A stretch of DNA of 64,000 nt from Vibrio vulnificus NBRC 15645 = ATCC 27562 (GCF_002224265.1 NZ_CP012881.1:1798001-1862000), one strand, 5' to 3'; shown: positions 19,450-29,300, counted from the first letter of the stretch. Notes: a model not told the origin generated them from the letters alone. Numbers and translations are program-made.

Positions 19450-20457
19450 TTAAAGAATGATCGCTTTCACTTCGTCATCTTTGCGCTCAAGATAATGAAT
19501 CGACTTGATACGACGAATGGTTCGACAACGGCCACGAATCAGCAATGTTTCGGTGGTTGCAATATTGCCTTGACGGCTGATGCCTTCAAGTAGATCGCCT
19601 TTAGTGATGCCTGTTGCTGAGAAAATGACGTTATCACTGCGTGCCATGTCTTCCAGTTTTAGCACTTTGTTCGCTTCCACGCCCATTTCAGCGCAGCGCT
19701 TGAGCTCGAAATCCGCAAACTTACGGTTTTCTTCGTTATCGCCTTTTACTTCGTTACGAGGTAAAAGGCGACCATGCATGTCGCCATCCAATGCACGAAT
19801 GACGGCTGCTGAGACAACCCCTTCAGGTGCGCCACCAATACAGTACATCACGTCTACTTCACTGTCTGGCATGCAGGTAAGAATCGAAGCGGCCACATCA
19901 CCATCTGGCACAGCGAAAACACGAACACCCATGCGTTGCATCTCCGCGATCACCTCATCATGACGAGGTTTAGCAAGGGTAATCACCACCAAGGTATCAA
20001 GCTTTTTTCCAAGCGCTTGTGCGATGTTCTCGAGGTTTTCTTTAAGTGGCTTGTTAAGATCGATCACCCCTTTTGCTCCAGGGCCGACCACCAGTTTTTC
20101 CATGTACATATCTGGTGCTTTTAAAAAGCTCCCTTTTTCACCAGCAGCCAATACCGCAAGAGCGTTTGATTGGCCCATCGCGGTCATGCGCGTCCCTTCG
20201 ATTGGATCGACCGCGATATCCACTTCATCCCCACCTAGGCCAACATTTTCGCCAATGTAAAGCATCGGGGCATCATCGATTTCACCTTCACCAATAACAA
20301 TTTCACCACTGATGTCAGTTTTATTCAGCAGGGTGCGCATGACTTCTACAGCAGCGCCATCCGCCGCGTTTTTGTCACCACGGCCTAGCCATTTATAACC
20401 CGCTAGAGCTGCGCCTTCTGTGACGCGGGAAAAGGCCATCGCTAAATCGCGTTTCAT
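19450..20457 (-). CDS. glpX: Fructose-1,6-bisphosphatase class II GlpX
   Basis: Gluconeogenic phosphatase of the lithium-sensitive fold; 335 residues. Metal-site motifs GEGEIDDAPMLYIGE (about 56-70) and DIAVDPIEGTRM, plus the substrate stretch GGAPEGVVSAAVIRALDGDMHGR, are intact. ATG 20457 is preceded by GGAGAC. In E. coli glpX follows glpFK; here it stands alone next to zapB, while the rest of that cluster (zapB-rraA-menA-hslUV-ftsN-cytR-priA) is kept. Confidence 0.96.
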   Translation of the reverse strand: MKRDLAMAFSRVTEGAALAGYKWLGRGDKNAADGAAVEVMRTLLNKTDISGEIVIGEGEIDDAPMLYIGENVGLGGDEVDIAVDPIEGTRMTAMGQSNALAVLAAGEKGSFLKAPDMYMEKLVVGPGAKGVIDLNKPLKENLENIAQALGKKLDTLVVITLAKPRHDEVIAEMQRMGVRVFAVPDGDVAASILTCMPDSEVDVMYCIGGAPEGVVSAAVIRALDGDMHGRLLPRNEVKGDNEENRKFADFELKRCAEMGVEANKVLKLEDMARSDNVIFSATGITKGDLLEGISRQGNIATTETLLIRGRCRTIRRIKSIHYLERKDDEVKAIIL

Positions 20458-20562
20458 GTTGTCTCCAAAAAAGTGTTAAATCGAAGGAAGAGTAAAATTG
20501 GCGCGATTCTAGCACAAAATGCAGGGAAAACGTTTGCTAAATTCAGTTTGAAGGTGAAAATC

Positions 20563-20649
20563 GAGGTGCGAGGTGCGAGGTGCGAGGTGCGAGGTGCGAG
20601 GTGCGAGGTGCGAGGTGCGAGGTGCGAGGTGCGAGGTGCGAGGTGCGAG
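20563..20649. repeat. Heptamer tandem repeat GAGGTGC, about 12.4 copies
   Basis: 87 bases of uninterrupted perfect 7-bp units lie in the glpX-zapB spacer. Since 7 is not a multiple of 3 and no gene spans it, it is a non-coding variable-number repeat. It is probably length-variable by polymerase slippage. It lies upstream of glpX and downstream of zapB. Confidence 0.97.
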
Positions 20650-20717
20650 AGGCCCAAGGCATAAGCGCTCTTAGGGCCTCGTGTTTGGTGTCTAGGGTCT
20701 TCCCTAGAAGTGGAGAA

Positions 20718-20960
20718 TTACTCGACGTCTTCCATCTTACCAAGAAGCGCGCGAATGCGTTCTTGCCATTGAGCATGCTCTTGTTGAGTTTGCTGTGCTT
20801 TTTGCTCAAGTTGTTCACGTTGAGAGCGTAGTTCATTCGCTTCCGTTTCCAACTTAGCTTTTTCTTCTTTAAGCTCGTCTACTTCCATTTGTAGCAAAGC
20901 GATAGTATCGACAGCGGTCTGAATTTTAGCTTCTAGTTTTTCTAATACTTCAAAAGACAT
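20718..20960 (-). CDS. zapB: Cell division protein ZapB
   Basis: 80-residue, almost fully coiled-coil protein ([37 protein letters not shown] heptads throughout). It binds ZapA at the Z ring and links it to the chromosome terminus protein MatP. Normal length. It precedes rraA and menA on the same strand in the inverted E. coli order. Confidence 0.95.
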   Translation of the reverse strand: MSFEVLEKLEAKIQTAVDTIALLQMEVDELKEEKAKLETEANELRSQREQLEQKAQQTQQEHAQWQERIRALLGKMEDVE

Positions 20961-21150
20961 CTTGGCCTACCTATATTGATTCGGTTACGAGTGTAGCCCT
21001 TGCTACTACTCAAGTCTGTTAGCCTCATTCTACTCAGCACAAGGCCGAGAAACACGCCCTATATTGAATAATTTGCATCATTCGGTCAAAAAAACAGCGC
21101 ATCTTTACGCCGCGCTGACTTTTGCTCTGTTTTGATTGCTTGCTCAATAG

Positions 21151-21178
21151 AAAAAAGCGTCAAGGTGACGCTTTTTTC
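21151..21178 (-). terminator. Rho-independent terminator after rraA
   Basis: Stem AAAAAAGCGTC / GACGCTTTTTT, symmetric, so active on both strands. It ends four bases before the rraA stop codon on the minus strand. Confidence 0.88.
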
Positions 21179-21181
21179 TCT

Positions 21182-21694
21182 TTAATCTAGCAGCTCTGGT
21201 TCTTCTTCAAGATCGGCACTGAGAGGCTCTTGGGAGAGAATGATGCCCGTTGTATCTGCGTAGAGGTAGTCTTCTGGAAGAAAAGTCACTCCACCAAAAT
21301 TGACCGGAACATCCACTTCGCCAACACCCTGCATGGCAGCACCAACTGGAATAGAGGCTAAAGCTTGAATGCCGATATTCATATCTTCCAGATCATCCAC
21401 TTCACGCACACAGCCATAGACAACGATGCCTTCCCATTCGTTCTCTTCCGCTATCGCGGCAAGTTCGCCGTCCAGTAATGCTCGGCGCAATGAGCCACCA
21501 CCATCAACCAAAAGTACACGGCCAACACCATCTTGTTCCAGCGTCTCTCGAATGAGGGCATTGTCTTCAAAACACTTGACTGTGGTGATTTGTCCGGCAA
21601 AGGAAGCGCGGCCACCAAAGTTACTGAACATAGGCTCGACTACATCCACTTGGTCCATATAGATATCGCAAAGGGCTGAAGTGTTGTATTCCAT
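21182..21694 (-). CDS. rraA: Regulator of ribonuclease E activity RraA
   Basis: Trimeric protein that binds the RNase E scaffold and DEAD helicases and inhibits mRNA decay. 170 residues starting [21 protein letters not shown], with the ring-forming core [30 protein letters not shown] precedes the ATG. It sits between menA and zapB, as in enterobacteria. Confidence 0.96.
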   Translation of the reverse strand: MEYNTSALCDIYMDQVDVVEPMFSNFGGRASFAGQITTVKCFEDNALIRETLEQDGVGRVLLVDGGGSLRRALLDGELAAIAEENEWEGIVVYGCVREVDDLEDMNIGIQALASIPVGAAMQGVGEVDVPVNFGGVTFLPEDYLYADTTGIILSQEPLSADLEEEPELLD

Positions 21695-21769
21695 GGCATA
21701 CCTTCTTTGGTCAACGAGATTTCTTTTGAGTATATCCGTGCATTAAGTCATTGCAATGACAATTAATGA

Positions 21770-22687
21770 TTAACTAACAAGAGTTTGAGCTACCACAACA
21801 GTTGCAAACAAAATATTAGTGACGAGTGAGCATTTCACTACGACTGGCATCATCGGGGCAATTTGTGCTGGTTTCTCAGTTTGCCAAACGGCTTTACCAT
21901 GATTAAAGAGCACAATTAGGCTGAGTAAAAATGGCAAACAGAGCCAAATCGAGCTGGGTTGTAGCAGCAAGTAACTCGCAAAGGCCATTAAGGCGCCACC
22001 GAGTAAAGCGAAATGGTACTGTTTGGCACGCTGTTGTCCAAGTCGTACGGCAACGGTGCGTTTGCCACAGGCCGCATCATTCTCAATATCACGCATGTTG
22101 TTGATATTGAGCACGGCAACAGCCAATAATCCACATCCCAAAGAAGGCAGCAGCAGCGCGGTATCTAAGTGGCCTGTGTGGAGAAAATAAGTGCCTGATA
22201 CACCCAGTAAACCAAAGAAAATAAACACAGACAGATCACCCAGCCCGACATAACCGTACGGCTTGCTGCCCATGGTATAAGCGATGGCGGCAAAGATGGC
22301 CAATACACCGAGTCCAATAAACGCAAGAATACTTTGCAGGCTGCTCAATGCGTAAAACACCAGACACAAGCCGGAGATCATGGTCAAAATGATATTAAAC
22401 ACAATGGCTCGTTTCATCGCTTGAGCAGAAACCGCACCAGACTGCATGGCTCGGATTGGCCCTAAACGTTTGTCGTTATCAGTCCCTTTCACGGCATCGC
22501 CATAATCGTTTGCCAAGTTAGACAGGATTTGTAATAGCGTTGCGGTAACAAACGAGAGTAACGCGATTACAGGTGAAAATTGACCGAATGAATAGGCTAA
22601 TACGCTGCCAGTTAAAATGGAAACAAGCGCTAAAGGAAGTGTTTTCGGACGAGCGGCATCCAGCCAGATACGCAATGACTGATTCAT
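21770..22687 (-). CDS. menA: 1,4-dihydroxy-2-naphthoate polyprenyltransferase MenA
   Basis: Integral membrane UbiA-family prenyltransferase that makes demethylmenaquinone. 305 residues with eight or nine hydrophobic segments. First Asp-rich motif NLANDYGDAVKGTDNDKR at about 59-76 and a second region NNMRDIENDAACGKRT near 195-210 bind the prenyl diphosphate through Mg2+. It is the only menaquinone gene in the window, as in E. coli, where it follows hslU. Confidence 0.96.
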   Translation of the reverse strand: MNQSLRIWLDAARPKTLPLALVSILTGSVLAYSFGQFSPVIALLSFVTATLLQILSNLANDYGDAVKGTDNDKRLGPIRAMQSGAVSAQAMKRAIVFNIILTMISGLCLVFYALSSLQSILAFIGLGVLAIFAAIAYTMGSKPYGYVGLGDLSVFIFFGLLGVSGTYFLHTGHLDTALLLPSLGCGLLAVAVLNINNMRDIENDAACGKRTVAVRLGQQRAKQYHFALLGGALMAFASYLLLQPSSIWLCLPFLLSLIVLFNHGKAVWQTEKPAQIAPMMPVVVKCSLVTNILFATVVVAQTLVS

Positions 22688-22808
22688 GAATTTTTCGTGC
22701 TAGTAAATAGAATCGTCAGTATACGAATAAAAGCGCACTGAAGAAAGGTTAGCTTAAGGGGGCGCAGTACGGATAAATACGGAGGCGTTGGGTAAGAAAG
22801 GGAAGAAA

Positions 22809-22838
22809 AAGGGCGAGAGAAATGATGCTCTCGCCCTT
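22809..22838 (-). terminator. Rho-independent terminator of hslVU
   Basis: 11-bp perfect stem AAGGGCGAGAG / CTCTCGCCCTT, reading into TTTTTCTTCC on the minus strand. Confidence 0.88.
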
Positions 22839-22851
22839 GTTAGTCAGAGGA

Positions 22852-24183
22852 TTACAGGATGAAACGGCTTAAGTCTTCATCTTCAACAAATTCGCCGAGA
22901 CGTTGCTGAACATACGCTGCATCAATCACAAACTTGGTGCCTGATTTTTCCGTTGCATCGAATGAGATCTCATCCATCAGGCGTTCCATTACGGTATGTA
23001 GACGGCGAGCACCAATGTTCTCTGTGGTTTCATTCACGGTCCAGGCGGCTTCTGCAATTTGCGTGATGCCGTCTTCCGTAAATTCGATGTCCACATCTTC
23101 TGTTTTCATCAGAGCGACATATTGTTCTGTCAGTGATGCTCTTGGCTCGGTCAGAATACGCTTGAAATCGTGGCTTGAAAGCGCCTCAAGCTCAACACGG
23201 ATCGGCAATCGACCTTGCAGTTCAGGAATCAGGTCAGAAGGCTTAGCAACTTGGAAAGCACCAGAGGCAATAAACAGAATATGGTCGGTCTTTACCATAC
23301 CGTGCTTGGTGGAGACAGTGCTGCCTTCGATAAGAGGCAACAAGTCACGCTGAACGCCTTCTCGAGACACATCGGGGCCTGAGCTCTCACCGCGTTTACA
23401 GATTTTATCGATCTCATCGATAAACACGATGCCATTGTTTTCTACACTGTAGATGGCTTGCTCTTTAAGTTCATCTTGATTAACCAGCTTAGCGGCTTCT
23501 TCTTCAATCAGTGCTTTAAAGGCGTCTTTGATTTTCAATTTGCGCTTTTTACTGGTATTGCCAGCTAGGCTCTGGAACATACCTTGTAGCTGGTTAGTCA
23601 TCTCTTCCATACCAGGAGGCGCCATGATTTCCACGCCCATCTGTGGCGCAGCGACATTGATTTCAATTTCTTTGTCGTCGAGTTTTCCTTCACGCAGTTT
23701 TTTACGGAAGATTTGGCGAGTGTTAGAGGTATCTTCGCTTTGTTCGTTCTGCCCCCAAGCATCACGAGGCGGTGGTAGGAGCGCATCAAGAATTCGTTCT
23801 TCCGCGAGCTCTTCTGCACGGAACTTTACTTTTTCCATCGCTTGCTGATGAGTCAGTTTCACCGCCACGTCAGTTAGATCGCGAATAATGCTTTCCACTT
23901 CTTTACCCACATAACCCACTTCGGTGAATTTGGTGGCTTCCACTTTAATGAAAGGTGCGTTGGCCAGTTTCGCAAGACGACGAGCGATTTCAGTTTTACC
24001 AACCCCAGTCGGGCCTATCATCAGAATATTCTTTGGCGTGACTTCTACGCGCAAGCTTTCTTCAAGTTGCATTCGACGCCAGCGATTACGTAGTGCAATT
24101 GCCACAGAGCGTTTTGCGTTGTCTTGACCAATGATGTGTCGATTCAGTTCATGGACAATTTCACGAGGAGTCATTTCAGACAT
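22852..24183 (-). CDS. hslU: HslU, ATPase and unfoldase subunit of the HslVU protease
   Basis: AAA+ Clp/Hsp100 unfoldase that feeds substrates to HslV. 443 residues from ATG 24183 ([14 protein letters not shown]). Walker [10 protein letters not shown] at 57-65, Walker [12 protein letters not shown], the sensor-2 region [17 protein letters not shown], and the C-terminal tail LSRFIL that inserts into HslV. The ATG two codons upstream is less likely. It begins 27 bases after hslV in a heat-shock operon. Confidence 0.98.
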
Positions 24184-24210
24184 AATCATTCCTTACAATC
24201 TGTGGGCGAA

Positions 24211-24765
24211 TTAAGCTTGGCTGAGATTCGGCAATTCTGCTGGGATCTCGAGCTCTTCGATGGTGTGGTTGTGGTTGGTAAACACACAAATATCACCCGC
24301 AATGTTCAATGCTTTTTCTGCGATTTCGCGTGCATCGAGTTCGGTATTTTCCAATAAAGCGGTCGCGGCTGCTTGTGCATACGCCCCTCCAGACCCAATC
24401 GCGATCAAATCGTTTTCTGGCTGTACCACGTCGCCATTGCCCGTGATGATCAATGACGCTGTTTCGTCTGCCACGGCCAATAATGCTTCAAGTTTACGTA
24501 ATGCACGATCGCTGCGCCAATCTTTCGCCAGTTCAACGGCCGCTTTAGTGAGGTGGCCTTGATGCATCTGCAGCTTACTTTCGAAGCGTTCAAATAGAGT
24601 AAAGGCATCCGCTGTGCCGCCAGCAAAGCCTGCCAGTACTTTGTTGTGGTATAGACGGCGAACTTTACGCGCATTGCCTTTCATTACCGTGTTACCCAGA
24701 GATACTTGCCCATCCCCGGCGATGACGACTTTATTGTTACGACGTACAGAAACGATGGTAGTCAC
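24211..24765 (-). CDS. hslV: HslV, peptidase subunit of the HslVU protease
   Basis: Proteasome-like threonine peptidase forming a double hexameric ring. 184 residues; after Met removal Thr2 ([19 protein letters not shown]) is the nucleophile, with Lys34-type residues in [11 protein letters not shown]. The start is GTG 24765 with GAGGCC upstream. A sigma-32 promoter lies about 42 bases before it. Confidence 0.98.
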   Translation of the reverse strand: MTTIVSVRRNNKVVIAGDGQVSLGNTVMKGNARKVRRLYHNKVLAGFAGGTADAFTLFERFESKLQMHQGHLTKAAVELAKDWRSDRALRKLEALLAVADETASLIITGNGDVVQPENDLIAIGSGGAYAQAAATALLENTELDAREIAEKALNIAGDICVFTNHNHTIEELEIPAELPNLSQA

Positions 24766-24806
24766 GAGTAGGCCTCTTGATTCTTTTCTATATGGAGTTG
24801 ATCCCT

Positions 24807-24835
24807 ATATGGGGGAGGGTAAAAAAGAAATCAAG
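24807..24835 (-). promoter_or_regulatory. Sigma-32 heat-shock promoter of hslVU
   Basis: On the minus strand CTTGATT (24835-24829) and CCCCATAT (24814-24807) are separated by 14 bases. This is nearly the sigma-32 consensus CTTGAAA-N13/14-CCCCATNT. Transcription would start at about 24800, leaving a 35-base leader. Confidence 0.8.
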
Positions 24836-24880
24836 GCTCAAGGTTTGGAATGGAAGGTTAGGGGGAAAGGGAGGCAAAGA

Positions 24881-24905
24881 AAAGGGGCGAATTACAAGCC
24901 CCTTT
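24881..24905 (-). terminator. Terminator after ftsN
   Basis: Stem AAAGGGGC / GCCCCTTT with a 9-base loop. On the minus strand it leads into TTTTCTTTGCC. It separates ftsN from hslVU. Confidence 0.75.
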
Positions 24906-24914
24906 GGATGAGAA

Positions 24915-25457
24915 TTATTGTTCTTCTTGCCAGATGGCACACGGCTCAATTTTGGCGCGTTGCAATTTATGGCGATCGCGTTCAGCGTCACGTTTTAGCT
25001 TATATGGTCCTAAGACCACGCGATACCAATCACTGCCTTCTTTCTTTTTGACGGTACTGGTAATGCCTTGAAAAGCGATGTCGAGTTTACGATGTTCCGC
25101 TTGTTCACTTTTTTTGTAGGCGCCACACTGCATAATGTAAGGAATCTTAGGCACTTCTTGTTCTTTGGCCACCACTTCGATTTCTCGATTTGGTAAGCTT
25201 TCAACGTATTGCCATTTTTCTTCTGGTGGAGGCGGCAGTTCTTTTTTCGCCGGCGGTTTAGGTTTACTCACCGGTTTGTTTTCTACAACGGGTGTTGGCG
25301 GCTCTGGGTCATTGCTGAGGGTATACAAACCATAGCCAAAACCACCCAGTAGCACGATAGCTAACAGGCCGGCAAGCCAAGGTTTTTTTCTACGAGGAGC
25401 TGCTTTTTTGGTCGGCTTTTTAGGACTACGACCACGTCTTACATAATCTTTAGCCAC
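24915..25457 (-). CDS. ftsN: Cell division protein FtsN
   Basis: Trigger of septal peptidoglycan synthesis. 180 residues from a GTG at 25457, chosen because the family begins M-A-x-DYVRRG (here AKDYVRRGRSPKK). A TTG 15 bases upstream is possible and neither has a good ribosome site. Basic cytoplasmic tail, one membrane segment at about 28-48 (WLAGLLAIVLLGGFGYGLY), a Pro/Lys-rich periplasmic linker, and a C-terminal SPOR domain at about 105-180 (YIMQCGAYKKSEQAEHRKL...YRVVLGPY) that binds denuded glycan. Shorter than E. coli FtsN (319) because the linker is short. Confidence 0.92.
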   Translation of the reverse strand: MAKDYVRRGRSPKKPTKKAAPRRKKPWLAGLLAIVLLGGFGYGLYTLSNDPEPPTPVVENKPVSKPKPPAKKELPPPPEEKWQYVESLPNREIEVVAKEQEVPKIPYIMQCGAYKKSEQAEHRKLDIAFQGITSTVKKKEGSDWYRVVLGPYKLKRDAERDRHKLQRAKIEPCAIWQEEQ

Positions 25458-25579
25458 GGAAAATACAAACAATTGTTATGCTAGCCCGCTATGGTAATGC
25501 AGAATGCCAAGCGTTAACAGGGAAACGTCGCAGAAAAGGAAGCGAGGCTGCAAATAACCTCGCTGCCGGTTGGTTTCGG

Positions 25580-26587
25580 TTAGCGTAAGCCCGGAGGTGC
25601 TGCGCTACCACGAACCACCAATTTGGTTTCAAGTAGGCGTGAGCCACTGTGAATGTCATGCCCTTTCAGCAGCTCTAACATCATTAGCATCGCTTGACGA
25701 CCAATCTCATAGCGTGGTTGTGAGATGGTGGTTAGCGGAGGATCGCAATATTGGGCGAACTGGATGTCATCGAAGCCGACAATCGACAGATCCTGGGGTA
25801 CTCGGAAGCCCAATTTTTTCGCTTCTTGAATCGCCCCGATAGCCATGGTGTCACAATGACAGAAGACGGCGGTTGGCGCATCATTCATTTCTAGCAGATG
25901 ACGGATCGCTTTCGCCCCACCTTCAAAAGAGAACTCAGACTCAACACAATATTGTGGGTTCATTGTGATGCCGGCACGGCGCAAAGCTTGTTGATAGCCT
26001 TGTTGTCTAAACTGACAAAGTGCTGCGGATTTTGGCCCTGAAATTTGGGCGATGCGTTTGTGGCCCAGTTGAGTCAGGTAGTTCACCGCTTCAAAGGCAG
26101 AGGTCAAGTTATCGATATGAACCGTCGGCAGTTCGAGGTCGGGGGCGAACTCGCAAGCCATGACCATCGGAGGAAGATTTTTCTGTTCTGGCTTGCTCAC
26201 ATCAAAAGGTAAGTCAGTACCAAGCAGTAGCATACCATCCGCTTGCTTGGTAAAAACGAGATTGACGAGTGAGCTTTCACGGCGCTTTTGTTGGCCGCTG
26301 TCACCGAGTAGAACCAAATATCCCTGCTCAATGGCGGCATCTTCAATGCCACGAATGATCTCTGTGTAGTAAGGATCACAAATGTCAGGAACGATCGCGA
26401 CGATAGTGCGTGACTCGTTGCGGCGTAAATTGCGTGCCAGCGAATTTGGGGAATAACCAGCTTCCAACACCGCATCTTCCACACGCTTACGCGTTGTGGC
26501 GGATACTTTGTCTGGATTCATCAGCGCTCTCGAAACCGTTGCCGTTGAAACTCCTGCAAGCTGGGCAACATCCTTCATTGTCGCCAT
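25580..26587 (-). CDS. cytR: LacI-family regulator CytR
   Basis: Cytidine-responsive repressor of nucleoside uptake and catabolism, working with CRP. 335 residues; HTH at about 4-23 (MKDVAQLAGVSTATVSRAL) with hinge NSLARNLRRNES, then a periplasmic-binding-protein-like effector domain. The position between ftsN and priA is that of E. coli cytR. In Vibrio the protein is also linked to competence and biofilm control. A possible CRP site and CytR-type half sites lie upstream. Confidence 0.92.
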   Translation of the reverse strand: MATMKDVAQLAGVSTATVSRALMNPDKVSATTRKRVEDAVLEAGYSPNSLARNLRRNESRTIVAIVPDICDPYYTEIIRGIEDAAIEQGYLVLLGDSGQQKRRESSLVNLVFTKQADGMLLLGTDLPFDVSKPEQKNLPPMVMACEFAPDLELPTVHIDNLTSAFEAVNYLTQLGHKRIAQISGPKSAALCQFRQQGYQQALRRAGITMNPQYCVESEFSFEGGAKAIRHLLEMNDAPTAVFCHCDTMAIGAIQEAKKLGFRVPQDLSIVGFDDIQFAQYCDPPLTTISQPRYEIGRQAMLMMLELLKGHDIHSGSRLLETKLVVRGSAAPPGLR

Positions 26588-26745
26588 ATACTAACCCTCT
26601 CAAAATGTTCGCCAATTATGACGTTTAGTTATTGTTCTGATTCGGAAAATAAAATCGAATTATGAGTTGCCTCGTTCTAATTTGAATAGTCTATTCAATT
26701 CTTTATTTAAAGTTACGGGCGAATTAACAAAATCCGCATTTCATT

Positions 26746-26790
26746 CGTGATGGTCATCACGTAAAGAAGCAAATTGTTGCAATTTTCAAC
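26746..26790 (-). promoter_or_regulatory. Candidate CRP and CytR sites upstream of cytR
   Basis: CGTGA-N6-TCACG at 26746-26761 keeps the GTGA-N6-TCAC core and spacing of a CRP site. At 26776-26790 GTTGCAATTTTCAAC contains GTTGCAAT, close to the CytR half site GTTGCATT, with an inverted CAAC. They are about 160-200 bases before cytR. Autoregulation with CRP is inferred only from these matches. Confidence 0.4.
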
Positions 26791-26815
26791 GTTAGAGTGA
26801 GGTGGTAAACGTTTG

Positions 26816-29035
26816 CTAACTCAGATCCTGCGGCTCAATATCCAAGTTCCAACGTACTTTTTTTGCATCTGGTAACAAATCGATAGCAGGTTTCGTGCTC
26901 GAGAGTATTTTCTGCATCAAGGAACGATGTTGAGTTTGAAGCAGAAGCTGCCAGCGGTATTTGCCCGCACGTTTGGCCAGTGGGGCGGGTGTTGGGCCGA
27001 GCACGAGACAACTGTGATCAAACAAGGGATGAGACTCGAGAGTCATACGCACTTGGCGCAAGAATGTTTCGACGATTTCACTGTGATTGGCTTCTGCGCG
27101 AAATAGCGTTAGAAAACTAAACGGGGGAAGTTGGGCAATTTTCCGTTCTTCCAGTGCAGACTGCGCAAAGTGCCGGTAATCCTTGGTCAACAGAGCTTTG
27201 AGCAAAGTGTGTTCTGGATGGTGGGTTTGTAAGATCACTTCGCCAGGTTTGCTGGCACGCCCTGCTCGTCCTGCGACTTGAATAAACAACTGAGCCAATC
27301 GCTCGGACGCTCGGAAGTCACTGCTGTATAATGACCCATCAACATCCAATAGTGCCACTAACGTCACGTCTGGGAAATGATGGCCTTTAGCCAGCATTTG
27401 CGTGCCAATTAAAATTTGGTATTCCCCTTTGCGAATGGCTTCTAAAGCGCTTTCGAGGCTACCTTTGCGTCGTGTGCTATCGCGGTCGATGCGAATTGCT
27501 TTGTAGTCAGGAAACAGGGTCGTCAACTGGTTTTCCAGTTGCTCAGTGCCGACACCAACGGTCACCAGTTGTGTAGAGCCACAACCTTGGCACTGGTGAA
27601 TAATAGGTTGTTGAGAGCCACAGTGGTGACAGCGGATTTCATTGCTGTACTGGTGATAAGTGTAATAGGCATCGCAGCGTTTGCACTCGGCAATCCAACC
27701 ACATTCATGGCACATTAACGCTGGGGAGAAGCCTCGACGGTTGAGAAATAGCATCACCTGATTGCCCGCTTTTAAATGACGACGCATTTCAGCAATGAGT
27801 GGCGCTGAGAGGCCACTTTCCAGATAGAGCCCTTTGACATCCAGCACTTTATTGGTGGTTGGCACCGCCATTCCTGCTCGTTGGGTCAGCGAGAGATGAT
27901 GATATTTGCCCGTAAGTGCGTTGTGTAAGGTTTCTAACGCGGGCGTGGCTGAACCGAGAACAATTGGAATGCCTTCTTTTGCCGCTCGCATCACAGCCAC
28001 ATCGCGAGCATGGTAACGCAGGCTATCTTGTTGTTTGTATGAAGCGTCGTGCTCTTCATCGACAATGATGATCCCTAGCTGGGCAAATGGGATCAGTAGT
28101 GCAGAGCGTGTACCAATGACAATGCCCGCCGCTTTGTCTCGTGCGGAAAGCCAAGCGTTGAGACGTTCAGTATCATTAAGACCAGAATGGATGACGGCGA
28201 CTGGCACATCAAACCGTTGACGAAAACGATTGATGGTTTGTGGTGTTAAACCAATTTCAGGGACCAACACCAGGGCCTGTTTGCCTTGTTCCAAAATGGG
28301 TTTGATCAAGTTGAGATAAACTTCGGTTTTGCCTGAGCCTGTGACTCCTTCCAACAAATAACAGCCAAAGTCTGTCTGGCTGTTTACGGTGGCAATGGCA
28401 ATGGCTTGCTCTTGGTTGAGTTTCGGCTTATCGACGGGATGTTCAATCGGATTCCCCCAACGAGTTAACTGTGGCGTTTTTTCTTCACAGGTGATCCAGC
28501 CTTTTTCTTCCAAGGTGCGTAAGGTTGTGGATGCCACTTCCTCATCGAGAAAGGCTTGGTGAGGCAGAGGGCCATTAGCAAGCATATTCAATACTTTCGC
28601 TTGCTTTATCGCGCGACTGTTTAGCCCTTGCATCAACTGGTTTTTGCCTAACTCGGTCAACTGCCATTCTTGTAGAGTCGCAAAGTCAGCCGCTTTACCT
28701 TTTCTTAGTGCAGCAGGGAGGGCGTTATGCAGTGTTTCACCTAGGGGATATTGGTAAAACTGGCTACACCAAAGTAATAAACTGTAGACGGAATCGGGCC
28801 AAATAGGACGATGATCCAACACTGCTTTAAGGGGTTTAAGTTGCTCGCGTGGAAAGTCTGATTCTTGAACTAAAGCGGTGACAATGCCAATCAAGGTTTG
28901 TCGTCCAAACGGCACACTCACGCGACCACCAATGATCGGAAAAAGGTGTCCAGGAACGAGATAATCAAATTGTTTATCGAGTGGCACTGGCAGCGCAACA
29001 CGAGCAATGGATGGACGCATAACGTGGTGTTTCAT
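26816..29035 (-). CDS. priA: Primosomal protein N' (replication restart helicase PriA)
   Basis: 3'-5' superfamily-2 helicase that recognises stalled forks and loads DnaB. 739 residues. N-terminal DNA-binding domain (ARVALPVPLDKQFDY), Walker A GVTGSGKTE, DEEH box VDEEHD, and a zinc-binding insertion with paired CHEC, CKRC, CHHC and CQGC cysteines. Standard E. coli-like length. The start at ATG 29035 could also be ATG 29020 (MRPSIARV), which better resembles the family. Confidence 0.97.
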   Translation of the reverse strand: MKHHVMRPSIARVALPVPLDKQFDYLVPGHLFPIIGGRVSVPFGRQTLIGIVTALVQESDFPREQLKPLKAVLDHRPIWPDSVYSLLLWCSQFYQYPLGETLHNALPAALRKGKAADFATLQEWQLTELGKNQLMQGLNSRAIKQAKVLNMLANGPLPHQAFLDEEVASTTLRTLEEKGWITCEEKTPQLTRWGNPIEHPVDKPKLNQEQAIAIATVNSQTDFGCYLLEGVTGSGKTEVYLNLIKPILEQGKQALVLVPEIGLTPQTINRFRQRFDVPVAVIHSGLNDTERLNAWLSARDKAAGIVIGTRSALLIPFAQLGIIIVDEEHDASYKQQDSLRYHARDVAVMRAAKEGIPIVLGSATPALETLHNALTGKYHHLSLTQRAGMAVPTTNKVLDVKGLYLESGLSAPLIAEMRRHLKAGNQVMLFLNRRGFSPALMCHECGWIAECKRCDAYYTYHQYSNEIRCHHCGSQQPIIHQCQGCGSTQLVTVGVGTEQLENQLTTLFPDYKAIRIDRDSTRRKGSLESALEAIRKGEYQILIGTQMLAKGHHFPDVTLVALLDVDGSLYSSDFRASERLAQLFIQVAGRAGRASKPGEVILQTHHPEHTLLKALLTKDYRHFAQSALEERKIAQLPPFSFLTLFRAEANHSEIVETFLRQVRMTLESHPLFDHSCLVLGPTPAPLAKRAGKYRWQLLLQTQHRSLMQKILSSTKPAIDLLPDAKKVRWNLDIEPQDLS

Positions 29036-29151
29036 GGCAAAAATAATGACTTACAGTCTAATGGAAGCGAGGTAGAAATACGAGAAAAGGGCATGCTCGA
29101 ACAGAGAGAGGAAAACTGTATAAAAAACTAGCGGAAAATCGCGGAAATAGG

Positions 29152-29180
29152 TTGATTCGAAAGAGACGATTCATTACTAT
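29152..29180 (+). promoter_or_regulatory. Candidate promoter of rpmE
   Basis: TTGATT (29152-29157), a 17-base spacer and TACTAT (29175-29180) lie 120 bases before rpmE. That leaves a leader of about 110 bases, long enough for translational control. Confidence 0.5.
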
Positions 29181-29300
29181 ATCGCGCCTTAAGATATGGC
29201 TTTAATTCTATTTTAGCGGTATCTGAGTTTTATTTTTAACTGCGTGTGGTGTGCGGCAAAGACTCGTATAGCGACACGGCCTACTATTTGAGGTTATCCC

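Noticed and set aside
20563..20649. CRISPR array
   Set aside because: Units are contiguous 7-mers without spacers; the same holds for the 8-mers at 60956-61028, and no cas gene is present.
20454..20836. Open frames through the heptamer array encoding repeated PRTSHLA or ARCEVRG units
   Set aside because: A 7-bp repeat lacking stops gives long frames in several phases by chance; no ribosome site or conserved flank supports a protein.
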